DNA of 64,000 bases from Nakamurella alba (GTDB lineage: Bacteria > Actinomycetota > Actinomycetes > Mycobacteriales > Nakamurellaceae), in NCBI RefSeq assembly GCF_009707545.1, contig NZ_WLYK01000003.1:248001-312000 (forward strand). The letters run 5' to 3'. The notes below the pieces were generated by a model that saw nothing but the letters and a program-made list of their open reading frames with translations, made no database searches and was not told where the DNA came from. Each line of letters begins with the position of its first letter. Positions within the stretch are counted from its first letter, which is position 1. Of the stretch, positions 44,134-52,325 are shown piece by piece. The position numbers and the translations under genes are program-made.

Positions 44134-45177
44134 TCAGGACTGCTTGAGAGTCATCGTGGTGCCCCAGGTGTCGCCGACCACATATCCGGTCGGCCAGGGG
44201 TCGGTGGGATCGACGGTGTAGGTGTGCAGCCCGGTGATCCAGGCCCGGCCGGTGATGGATGGGATGATCGCCGGCCGGTCGCCGCAGGTGGTCTCCGCGG
44301 TGATCCGGCCGATGAAGCGGGACCCGATGATCGACAGGTGGCTGAACTCCTGGCCCACACCCAGCTGCCCGCGGGCGTGCAGCACCGCGAGCCGCGCGGA
44401 GAGCCCGGTGCCGGTCGGCGACCGGTCGGAGCGCCCCGGCGAGACGATGCAGGTGTTCCGGGAGGCACCGCCCGGCGCGTCGAACGGCATGTTGAACTGC
44501 ACGATCGACACCCCGCGGATGTCCGGGTTCTCCGGGTGCACCACATCGAACTGCTCGCGGGCGGCGATCCGGATCCGCTCGCCGAGCTCGGCCAGCTCCC
44601 GCGCCTCCTCCGGCGCGATGGTGAACTCCAGCGCCGAGGCATCGACCAGCGCGTAGAACATGCCGCCGTAGGCGACGTCCACCGGCACCGTGCCCAGGCC
44701 CGGGACCTCGAGCGGCGCGGCCAGCCGCTCGGCGAAGGCCGGGACGTTGGTGAAGGTGACGCTCTCGCACCTCCCGTCCCGGCAGCGGGCGGTGACCTCG
44801 ACCGAGCCACCGGCCATGTCCAGCCGGAACACCGACTCCGGTTCCGTCATCGGCACCATGCCGGTCTCCAGCAGCACGGTCGCGACGCACATCGTGTTCG
44901 ATCCCGACATCGGTACGTACTCGGTCGGTTCCATGATGATCGCGCCGGCGACGCAGTCGTCCCGGGTGCTCGGCACGATCAGGTTCACGTGCCGGGCCAC
45001 ACTGCCGCGGGGCTCCTGGATCAGCAGCCGTCGCACGTCGTCGTGCTCCGCCTCCATCGACCGCATCATCTCGAAGACGGTGGTCCCCTTGGGTGGCAGC
45101 ACACCGCCGACGATCACGTCACCGATCTCGCCCTCTGCATGACACCCGACCACCCGGATCGTCCTGGTTGCGCGCAT
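44134..45177 (-). CDS. Proline-racemase-superfamily protein with Ser/Thr active site
   Basis: Member of the proline racemase/hydroxyproline epimerase/trans-3-hydroxyproline dehydratase family, 347 residues. The two catalytic positions, normally Cys in MCGH and SPCGT, are Ser91 (PMSGSNTMC) and Thr255 (DRSPTGTG). The Thr at the second site is typical of dehydratases; Ser at the first and the missing His after Gly are unusual. N-terminal HAEGEIGDVIVGG and C-terminal FIGRI are family segments. It heads an operon with the LLM oxidoreductase. Imino-acid catabolism is likely, but the reaction may differ from all three known ones. Confidence 0.88.
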   Translation of the reverse strand: MRATRTIRVVGCHAEGEIGDVIVGGVLPPKGTTVFEMMRSMEAEHDDVRRLLIQEPRGSVARHVNLIVPSTRDDCVAGAIIMEPTEYVPMSGSNTMCVATVLLETGMVPMTEPESVFRLDMAGGSVEVTARCRDGRCESVTFTNVPAFAERLAAPLEVPGLGTVPVDVAYGGMFYALVDASALEFTIAPEEARELAELGERIRIAAREQFDVVHPENPDIRGVSIVQFNMPFDAPGGASRNTCIVSPGRSDRSPTGTGLSARLAVLHARGQLGVGQEFSHLSIIGSRFIGRITAETTCGDRPAIIPSITGRAWITGLHTYTVDPTDPWPTGYVVGDTWGTTMTLKQS

Positions 45178-45238
45178 GGGGCGAGCCTACGATCGGACCG
45201 TCCACCTCCGCCGGACCAGTCGATGAGGAGACAGCCCC

Positions 45239-45772
45239 GTGTTCGCCGCCGTCCGCCCGACCCCGGCCGAGACCGCCGCCGCGCTCCCCGGCGACGGCGA
45301 GATCGAACGGGCGGACGTGGTGATGGACACCGCGTTCTCCGTGCCCGCGCCACCGGAGGTCGTGTGGCCGTGGCTGCTCCAGCTCGGCAAGGGGCGCGCC
45401 GGGTGGTACCTGCCCACATCCGTGGAGCGATTCCTGCCGCGGCGACACCGCGCTGTTCGTGAGATCCACGACAGTTGGCTGCATCTCGAGATCGGCGAGC
45501 GGGTGCCCGACTACGGTCCCGGGGACGCGCACCTTCAGGTGGAGCTGCTCGACCCGCCGCACCACCTGGTGTACTCGACGCCGCGGAAGAAGATGCTCGG
45601 CATCTGGTCGCTGCACCTGACCACGGAGGGCACCGGCACCCGGGTCGCGCTCCGGCTCCGGCTGGGCCCGGTACGCCGCCGGCGGCTCGCCCGCACACTC
45701 GGCGGACTCTTCGACCGGCTCACCGTCCTCGGGATGGCCGCCGGCCTCCGGGAACGGCTGGCGCACCGATAG
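45239..45772 (+). CDS. SRPBCC-family (START-like) protein
   Basis: Protein of 177 residues with a helix-grip fold that binds hydrophobic ligands. The pattern MDTAFSVPAPPEVVWPWLLQLGKGRAGWY near residues 28-56 (outlined here) and LDPPHHLVYSTP, followed by a long C-terminal helix, is that of polyketide-cyclase-like SRPBCC proteins. GTG 45239 follows GAGGAGAC. It is divergent from the racemase-family gene and convergent with a reductase gene. No ligand can be assigned. Confidence 0.85.
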   Translation: MFAAVRPTPAETAAALPGDGEIERADVVMDTAFSVPAPPEVVWPWLLQLGKGRAGWYLPTSVERFLPRRHRAVREIHDSWLHLEIGERVPDYGPGDAHLQVELLDPPHHLVYSTPRKKMLGIWSLHLTTEGTGTRVALRLRLGPVRRRRLARTLGGLFDRLTVLGMAAGLRERLAHR

Positions 45773-45777
45773 CAACG

Positions 45778-46368
45778 TCAGCGCACGACGGCGTACCGGA
45801 GGTGCGTGACGTCGGGCGCGGCGACCACCTCGACGGGGCGGAGCCGGATGTGGCCCGGCAGCTCCTGGAAGAAGCGGCGGCCGGCGCCGAGCAGCACCGG
45901 AACCTGGTGCAGGATGACCTCGTCGACCAGTCCGGCCGCCAGCGCCGCCGTCGTCGCCCCGCCGCCCATCAACGCGACGTCCTTGTCCCCGGCGAGCTCC
46001 CGCGCCACCGCCACGGCGTCCTCGATGCCCGTGCTCACCAGGTGCTGACGGTCCGCCGCCAGGGCGGGGCGATGGCTCAGTACGACGAGTTCCGCCGCGG
46101 GATGCGGGGTCCCGCCACCTTCCCACCCGGAGTCGTCGAAGGTGTTCCGCCCGGCCAGGCTGATCCCGACCCGGCCGGCCACCGCGTCGAAGAAGTCCAC
46201 GCTCTCGGCGCTCAACCGGAATCCTTCGAAGACCCGGCTCGGCGTGTCGCCTCCGAAGTACCAGTCGAACAGCACTCCGCCGTCGCCGAGCCCGTTTCCG
46301 TGGCTCGGGCCCCGGCCGGTGATGAACCCGTCCACCGACACCGCGTGCGCGACGAACACTCCCGTCAT
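45778..46368 (-). CDS. RibD C-terminal/dihydrofolate-reductase-like protein
   Basis: Reductase-fold protein of 196 residues of the dihydrofolate reductase/RibD_C group. The N-terminal AHAVSVDGFITG strand, LAGRNTFDDSGW (NADPH-binding arginine region), MGGGATTAALAAGLVDEVILHQVPVLLGAGRRFF are diagnostic. These proteins are NADPH-dependent reductases of unknown substrates and rarely true folate enzymes. ATG 46368 follows AGGAGGCAG. A second family member lies at 63291. It is followed by an AraC gene on the same strand, separated by a 144-base gap. Confidence 0.88.
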   Translation of the reverse strand: MTGVFVAHAVSVDGFITGRGPSHGNGLGDGGVLFDWYFGGDTPSRVFEGFRLSAESVDFFDAVAGRVGISLAGRNTFDDSGWEGGGTPHPAAELVVLSHRPALAADRQHLVSTGIEDAVAVARELAGDKDVALMGGGATTAALAAGLVDEVILHQVPVLLGAGRRFFQELPGHIRLRPVEVVAAPDVTHLRYAVVR

Positions 46369-46512
46369 GACTGCCTCCTGTTCCTGGCCTCTGTACCGCG
46401 GTCGGACGCGACGCTAGCCGCGGCAGGCGGGACCCGGACGGTGCAGCCGCCGAGGACGCGCGTTCTGTTCAAGCGACCGGGTCTGTCCGGTTCCGGATGT
46501 GCGGCGGGCTGC

Positions 46513-47358
46513 TCAGGCCGCGCGGCCTCGCAGCCGGTCGGCGCGGGCCAGCAGCGGGCCGAAGGACGCGATGTGCTCGTGGCCGCAGGCACAGCGGTCG
46601 TCCCTGCCGTGCAGCAGCTCCGTCGGATTCAGTCCGGACAGCCGGCGGCACTCGCGGGTCAGATGCGGATGGTCGGCGTACCCGGCGACCTCCGCCCAGT
46701 GCGAGAAGCGGGCGGGCAACGGAACGGCTCGGGCGGATCCGGCGCGCTGGGTGAGCGCCAGGTAGGCCTGGAACCGCAGGGTGCGCTGCAGCACCTTCGG
46801 CCCGGTGCCGACCGATTGCAGCATCCGCCGCCGCAGCGCGCTCCCGGACAGTGCGAGATCATCCGCCAGTGAAGCGATCTCACCTGCATCGGGCACGGAC
46901 AGGCGGGCCACCGCTGCCGCCACGACGCGATCCGCCGGCCGGGCGGCGGCCCGCTCGCGCAGCGCGGTTTTGAGCTGCCGCAGCGCGGCCACCGGATCCG
47001 GAGCGGCTCCGATCGCCGCGGCCAGCCGCTCGCCGTCGGTGCCCCACAACTCGTCCAGCGGCACGACGCGGTCCAGCAGCGCGGTCGCCGGCACGCCGCA
47101 GACGCGCCCGAGTGCCCCCGGACGCAGTCGTGCCCCGATCACAGTGGTGCCGGGAGGCAGCAGTTCCGGCAGAGCGGTGGTCAGCGGCCCGATCAGCCGC
47201 GGGACCGCACCTGGGACGCAGTGGATCTCAGCGCCGCCGGTCGGCAGGTTCCGCTGCAGGTACGGCGCCCCACCGGTGGACTGGACCCAGACAGTCCGGA
47301 CGATCCCCGACAGAGCGGGCGGCGGCAACCGCTCGACATACGTCTGGCCCGTGGACAT
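46513..47358 (-). CDS. AraC-family regulator with DUF6597-like sensor domain
   Basis: Regulator of 281 residues: an N-terminal beta-rich sensor domain (about residues 5-150, with RNLPTGGAEIHC) and a C-terminal double helix-turn-helix (about 175-265: LALSGSALRRRMLQSVGTGPK and ARFSHWAEVAGYADHPHLTREC, then GLNPTELL). A Cys-rich CACGHEH tail segment follows. ATG 47358 fits; the frame runs upstream to 48042 inside another gene. It neighbours the dihydrofolate-reductase-like gene, which it may control. Effector unknown. Confidence 0.88.
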   Translation of the reverse strand: MSTGQTYVERLPPPALSGIVRTVWVQSTGGAPYLQRNLPTGGAEIHCVPGAVPRLIGPLTTALPELLPPGTTVIGARLRPGALGRVCGVPATALLDRVVPLDELWGTDGERLAAAIGAAPDPVAALRQLKTALRERAAARPADRVVAAAVARLSVPDAGEIASLADDLALSGSALRRRMLQSVGTGPKVLQRTLRFQAYLALTQRAGSARAVPLPARFSHWAEVAGYADHPHLTRECRRLSGLNPTELLHGRDDRCACGHEHIASFGPLLARADRLRGRAA

Positions 47359-47483
47359 GTCGCCCGATCCTAGCCGCCGATGGCTGCGTCGGGCCGGCGG
47401 TCCGGCACATTCGGGCGCGGCCACCTGTTCGCCGACCCGTGCCTGCGGTGCGCCCGCTCGGTGCTGTGCTCCGACACCTCCGG

Positions 47484-49805
47484 TCAGCGCAGGAAATAGC
47501 CCTGCTCGGACAGCTCGTAGGCCACCTGTCGCCCGGTCCGGTTGACGAGCACCGCATCCGCTGCCGCAAGAAATGTGGTCGTCGAGTGCCGCTTGCCCGA
47601 CTTCAGCGTCGCGGTGGGAGCACCCACCACCGAAGGTGGTTGCACTGTCAGGTATCCCGTTCCCGCGGCCGCCGACAACGTACCGAGCACGGCTCCGTAC
47701 TGCGGTGCGTATCCACCGACGGTGTCGTCGACGGCAACGGCAGGAATGGGGATCCGGGCGTTCGCCGGCAACGGTGTCGTCCGGGAGTCCATGGCCTCGC
47801 CACCGGCGTGGTAGGTGCCGGCGGCCGACGGGACCCCGGGAACGAAACGGCCCTGCACGTCGAGGATCAGCCGCACCCGGCGGGGCGACCAGTTGGCGAT
47901 CATCACGGATCCGGACTCGTCCGCGGTGACGACCGTTGTCCGGGACTCGAAGGTGCCCGGCCCGTCCGCACCGACGACGGTCCAGTTGACCAGCACCGAG
48001 CCGACGGATGCCGGCAGCCCGACCGTTCCGCCGGGCCGCCACTCGAACATCTCGCCCGCCGCCACGTAGATGTCGACGGCACGGACCGGCCGGAGCGGTA
48101 CCAGTGCTCCCGGTGTCCGGGCAGCGCCCGGCAGGAAGTAGCCCGAGATGTCCACGAAGACCTGGACCGTCCGCGACGACACGTTCCGCAGAGTGACGGT
48201 GCCGTCCGCATCCACCGGTGTGATCACCAACTGCGAGACGGTTCCGGCCTGCGTGGTGAAGTTCGTGGTGGCCATGCCCGGGATCGTGCTCCCGCTCGGG
48301 TACACCTGCAGGTAGCCGGACGCGGCGGGCTCGGCGACGGTGACGCCGAACGCAACGGCCGACACCGCTGCGGGAACGCCGCCGATGCCGGCCACCCGGA
48401 CCTTCTTCGTGCCCCCGGCCGGGATGCCGGTGCCGGCGGTCGTGCGGGTGTCCAGCACACGCACCGGGCGGACCAGTTGCAGCGCCCCGGGCGCCGCCAC
48501 CTGCCCCGGAGCGCCGGTGGTGATCGCGAACGACACCCCGTCCCCGGCACCGATGCCGATGACGGAGCGGCCCGCGAGCGCACCGTCGGTGTACACCTCA
48601 GCAGGAGCGGAACGACCACCCGTGGTGCCGCTGCCGATGGCACCACGGGAGCGGTCACCCCAGCAGATCATCCGACCCGATGCCAGCGCGCAGACATGGG
48701 TCGCGCCGACCCGGAGTTGACTCACGGTCCGCCCGGCCAGCACGCCGTCCGTGACCACCGGACCCGGAGTCGGGTCGTGGACCCATCGGCTCTGCCCGCC
48801 GGTCTGGCCCCGGTTGTCCAGTCCCCAGCACCACGCGGCACCACCGACGGTCACCGCGCACACAGTCCCGCCGCCCACGCCGATCGATGCGAAGTCCGGG
48901 CGCGGAAGCTCCTCCGGTACGCGGGTGGCCGTGGGGCTCGTCGTCGCCATGGGCGTGCCTGCGAGATCCCACTCCACGACACCCCAGCAGTGTGACCAGT
49001 TGTCGGCCAGCGCACAGGTGGTACGCCCGCCGGCCGACATCGCCGTGACGGAGCGCCCGACCAGGGTTCCACCGGCGAGGACGGGCGATCCCCGGTCCGT
49101 CTGCGTACCGTCCCCGAGTTGGCCGTGGTCATTGGCCCCCCAACAGCGGACGGCGCCGGCGGAGGTCACGCACGTGTGGTCGTCGCCGGCGTCGATCGCG
49201 TCGACGCGCGGCACGGCCGACCCGAGCAGGGCAACCACCGGAGTGGCGGCCCCACCGCCGATCGTTCCTCGTCCGAGTTGCCCACGACTGTTGTCGCCCC
49301 AGCAGTACACACGGTCGCCGGTCAGCGCGCAGGCGTGATCCCGCCCCACGGCGATGGCCGTGACCGGGCGACCGATGAGCGCGCCGCCGACCCGGACCGG
49401 CAGGCCGATCCCGTACGGGTGGGGTCGACCGTCACCGGGGCTCCTGGTCCTGCCCCAGCAGAACACCTTCCCGGACGCGAGTGCGCAACTCATGCGCTCC
49501 GCCGCGTCGACCGCGGTGACGGTGAGTCCGTCCAGGGTCCGCTCACCCCAGACCGGCGACGGCACCGGGAAGGCCTGGTCGGCAAAGGATCTCCCGTCGG
49601 CGCGGGGTGTCTGGCGGGTGCCGCTGCCCACCACGTCGCCCCAGCCGAGCAACGTGGTGGGTGCCGCGGCGGAGGTCCGACCGATGGCGGGCGTCCCCGT
49701 TGCGCCGGTGGGGACATCCGCCCCGGCGGGTGTCACCGCCACCGTGCCCATCACGACCAGCAATGCGGTCAGGACATGCAGCAGATGCAGTCGTGGGCGT
49801 GACAT
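47484..49805 (-). CDS. Secreted RCC1-propeller protein
   Basis: Exported protein of 773 residues with a Sec signal peptide (MSRPRLHLLHVLTALLVVMG) ending near AGADV. Residues about 55-430 hold RCC1-type propeller blades, each with C-A-L ... CWG-D/L-N-x-x-G-Q-x-G, and paired Cys in every blade suggest disulfide cross-links. The C-terminal half has two or more repeats of a beta-domain beginning VRPVRVLDTR / LRPVRAVD and ending VQVFVDISGYFLPG / LILDVQGRFVPG, common in actinobacterial exoproteins. No catalytic motif is seen. Likely a binding or surface-display protein; partner unknown. Confidence 0.87.
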   Translation of the reverse strand: MSRPRLHLLHVLTALLVVMGTVAVTPAGADVPTGATGTPAIGRTSAAAPTTLLGWGDVVGSGTRQTPRADGRSFADQAFPVPSPVWGERTLDGLTVTAVDAAERMSCALASGKVFCWGRTRSPGDGRPHPYGIGLPVRVGGALIGRPVTAIAVGRDHACALTGDRVYCWGDNSRGQLGRGTIGGGAATPVVALLGSAVPRVDAIDAGDDHTCVTSAGAVRCWGANDHGQLGDGTQTDRGSPVLAGGTLVGRSVTAMSAGGRTTCALADNWSHCWGVVEWDLAGTPMATTSPTATRVPEELPRPDFASIGVGGGTVCAVTVGGAAWCWGLDNRGQTGGQSRWVHDPTPGPVVTDGVLAGRTVSQLRVGATHVCALASGRMICWGDRSRGAIGSGTTGGRSAPAEVYTDGALAGRSVIGIGAGDGVSFAITTGAPGQVAAPGALQLVRPVRVLDTRTTAGTGIPAGGTKKVRVAGIGGVPAAVSAVAFGVTVAEPAASGYLQVYPSGSTIPGMATTNFTTQAGTVSQLVITPVDADGTVTLRNVSSRTVQVFVDISGYFLPGAARTPGALVPLRPVRAVDIYVAAGEMFEWRPGGTVGLPASVGSVLVNWTVVGADGPGTFESRTTVVTADESGSVMIANWSPRRVRLILDVQGRFVPGVPSAAGTYHAGGEAMDSRTTPLPANARIPIPAVAVDDTVGGYAPQYGAVLGTLSAAAGTGYLTVQPPSVVGAPTATLKSGKRHSTTTFLAAADAVLVNRTGRQVAYELSEQGYFLR

Positions 49806-49984
49806 CGGACGGCCCCCTCGCTCTCACCGGTGTCAGATCGGTCCGGACACCGTAAGCGCGATCACGCCGACCTGCACGGCCGGCTGCGCGGTGGCGACCT
49901 CGGCCTCCGCCCGGCCATCCGCGCCCTTCCACCGCGACAACCGCGGTGGAACGGCACAGATCAGGGCCGGCCACACGACAAAGG

Positions 49985-51001
49985 TCAGGTCCGGACGACC
50001 ACCTTCCCGACATTCCGGCCCGCGAACAGGTCGACCATCGCCTGCGGCGCATGCTCCAGGCCGTCGTACACGTCGGTCCGCAGGTCCATCCGGCCCGCCC
50101 GCCACAGATCCGCGAGCTCGGAGACCGCCTCCGCGGCGCGGTCGGCGAAGGCACCGGCCCGGAATCCGCGCAGGGTGAGGTTCTTCGCGGTGGCCAGGAA
50201 GAGGTTCCGCGGCCCGGCGGCGATCCCGCCGTCGTAGCCGGAGATCGAGCCGCACAGCGCGACCCGCCCGAACGGCCGCAGATGGTCGATCGCCGCCTCC
50301 AGGTGGTCACCGCCGACACTGTCGAAGTAGACGTCGATCCCGTCGGGCGCCGCGCGGTCCAGGGCAGGCCCGACCCCGTCGCGGTGGTTGAACACCTGGT
50401 GCAGGCCCAGATCCTGCTGCAGATACTCCAGTTTCGCCGGACTCCCGGCGCTGCCAATGACCCGGCAGCCCCGGGCGAGAGCCAGCTGGGCGACCACACT
50501 GCCCACCGCGCCGGCGGCAGCGGACACCCACACCACGTCCTCGGGCCGGACCTCGCAGACGAGGAGCAACCCCGCCCAGGCCGTCAGGCCGGTCCCGCCC
50601 AGCAGGCCGACCCACACCTCCGGCGGGGCGAGCGTGGGATCCAACCGGGTCAGCCGCCCCGCGCCGCCCAGCGCCGCACCGGCGTCCACCACCGCGATCT
50701 CCCGGTAGCCACGGGCGTGCTGCACCAGATCCCCCGGCCCGAAGCCCTCGGCCCGGCTCTCCAGCACCTCCCCCACGGCCGTGCCCTCCAGACCGGCCCC
50801 GAGCGCAAGCGGCGGCAGGTAGCCGGCCGGGGTCGTCTCCCCCATCCTGATCCGGATCGCCGCGTCGACGGAGTGGTGCGAGGTCCGCACCAGCACCTGG
50901 CCGTCGCGCAGTGCGGGCACCTCGACCTCGGCCACCCGCAGGTCATCCACCTCCAGCCGTCCCTGCGGCCGACGGACGAGCTGCAGCTCCCTGGTGATCA
51001 T
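49985..51001 (-). CDS. Zinc-independent MDR oxidoreductase (quinone/prostaglandin reductase type)
   Basis: NADP-dependent medium-chain reductase of 338 residues that reduces alkenals, enones or quinones. It lacks the zinc Cys/His set of alcohol dehydrogenases; the cofactor motif is VSAAAGAVGSVVAQLALARG (about residues 150-169), then GSAGSPAKLEYLQQDLG, and IDVYFDSVGG, as in the leukotriene B4 dehydrogenase/PTGR group. ATG 51001 has GGAGG at good spacing. It is divergent from the endonuclease-like gene; TGAATTCA near 51051 is a small AT-rich palindrome in the shared promoter region. Confidence 0.9.
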   Translation of the reverse strand: MITRELQLVRRPQGRLEVDDLRVAEVEVPALRDGQVLVRTSHHSVDAAIRIRMGETTPAGYLPPLALGAGLEGTAVGEVLESRAEGFGPGDLVQHARGYREIAVVDAGAALGGAGRLTRLDPTLAPPEVWVGLLGGTGLTAWAGLLLVCEVRPEDVVWVSAAAGAVGSVVAQLALARGCRVIGSAGSPAKLEYLQQDLGLHQVFNHRDGVGPALDRAAPDGIDVYFDSVGGDHLEAAIDHLRPFGRVALCGSISGYDGGIAAGPRNLFLATAKNLTLRGFRAGAFADRAAEAVSELADLWRAGRMDLRTDVYDGLEHAPQAMVDLFAGRNVGKVVVRT

Positions 51002-51190
51002 CCGATCCCTCCTGTCCCGGCACCGGCGCCGGGTGCGCGCACCCATCTTGAAGTGAATTCAGGTTTATCACGGACCGCGCGCGATGTCAGGCCCGACCCC
51101 GACGGCACACGGTGCCCACTCGTTCGGCTGTGCCGCCGGCCGCCGTCCGGTGCCAGGCTAAAAGCCCATCCGCCCGACCCGGGAGTGGCG

Positions 51191-52312
51191 ATGATCATCG
51201 CGTCCTTCAACGTCGAGAACCTGTTCTCCCGGCCGAAGGCGATGGACGTCCCGGCCGGCGTCGGCGGGCCGATCCTGGCCGCACACGCCGAGCTGCAGAC
51301 CCTGCTCGAGGAGCCGGAGTACACGCCGACCATCAAGGAGCGGATCCTGATCCTGCTGCGCAAGCTCGGCCTGGAGTGGTCGGACACCACCGGGTTCGCC
51401 GTGCTGCGCAAGATCCGCGGACAGTTGCTGCGGCGCAGCACGAAGAGCGACACCGTCGAGGTGGTGGCCGGCGGCCGCGGCGACTGGATCGGCTGGGTCG
51501 AACTGGTGAAGGACACCATCACCGCGCAGGCGATGACGCACACCGCGATGGTGATGCGGGACATCGACGCCGACATCCTCGGCGTGGTCGAGGCGGAGAA
51601 CCGGCCCACGCTCGACATGTTCAGCGCCGCACAGCTCCTCGCCGTCGACACACAGCCGTACGAGCAGGTGATGGTGATCGACGGGAACGACACCCGGGGC
51701 ATCGACGTCGGGGTCATGGCCCGGGCGGCCTACCCGCTCACCTCCATCCGTTCGCACGTGTTCGACACCGACGCCACCGGCCCGGTCTTCTCCCGTGACT
51801 GCCCGGAGTACACGTTCGGCACCCCGGGAGGCAACGAGATCACCGTCCTGGTGAACCATTTCAAGTCGAAGGGCTACGGGTCCAGGAACGACCCGACCGG
51901 GGCGAAGCGACGCAAGCGGCAGGCCACCCGGGTCGCACAGATCTATCGACAGCTGATCGACGCCGGGAGGCGCCACGTCGTCGTGCTGGGCGATCTCAAC
52001 GACGATCCCACCAGTACCGCCCTGGAGCCACTGCTGTCCGGCACCGGACTGCGCGACATCAGCGAGCACCCCGACTTCGCCTGGGGCCCGCGGAAGGGCA
52101 CCTACGGCGGCGGGAACGAGAAGGACAAGATCGACTACCTGCTGCTCTCCCCCGACCTCTACGACACGGCCACCGGTGGGCAGGTCTTCCGCAAGGGTGT
52201 GTACCACGGGCCGCGGGTCGACGATCCGTGGGAGATGTACGAGACCCTGACCTCACCGGCCCTGGCGGCTTCCGACCACGCCGCTATCACCGCGACGCTC
52301 GACCTGGCGTGA
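51191..52312 (+). CDS. Endonuclease/exonuclease/phosphatase-fold hydrolase
   Basis: Metal-dependent phosphodiesterase-fold protein of 373 residues. Landmarks of the DNase I/EEP family: FNVENLF (Asn), DILGVVEAEN (metal Glu), VNHFKSKGYGS (catalytic His), VLGDLNDDP (Asp/Asn) and SDHAAI (final Asp-His pair). Residues about 30-110 form an extra segment with TIKERILILLRKLGLEW not typical of the core. It has no signal peptide, so it is cytoplasmic. ATG 51191. Convergent with the subtilase-VWA gene, with stops only 14 bases apart. Target could be DNA, RNA or a phospholipid. Confidence 0.88.
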   Translation: MIIASFNVENLFSRPKAMDVPAGVGGPILAAHAELQTLLEEPEYTPTIKERILILLRKLGLEWSDTTGFAVLRKIRGQLLRRSTKSDTVEVVAGGRGDWIGWVELVKDTITAQAMTHTAMVMRDIDADILGVVEAENRPTLDMFSAAQLLAVDTQPYEQVMVIDGNDTRGIDVGVMARAAYPLTSIRSHVFDTDATGPVFSRDCPEYTFGTPGGNEITVLVNHFKSKGYGSRNDPTGAKRRKRQATRVAQIYRQLIDAGRRHVVVLGDLNDDPTSTALEPLLSGTGLRDISEHPDFAWGPRKGTYGGGNEKDKIDYLLLSPDLYDTATGGQVFRKGVYHGPRVDDPWEMYETLTSPALAASDHAAITATLDLA

Positions 52313-52325
52313 GACCCGGACCTGT

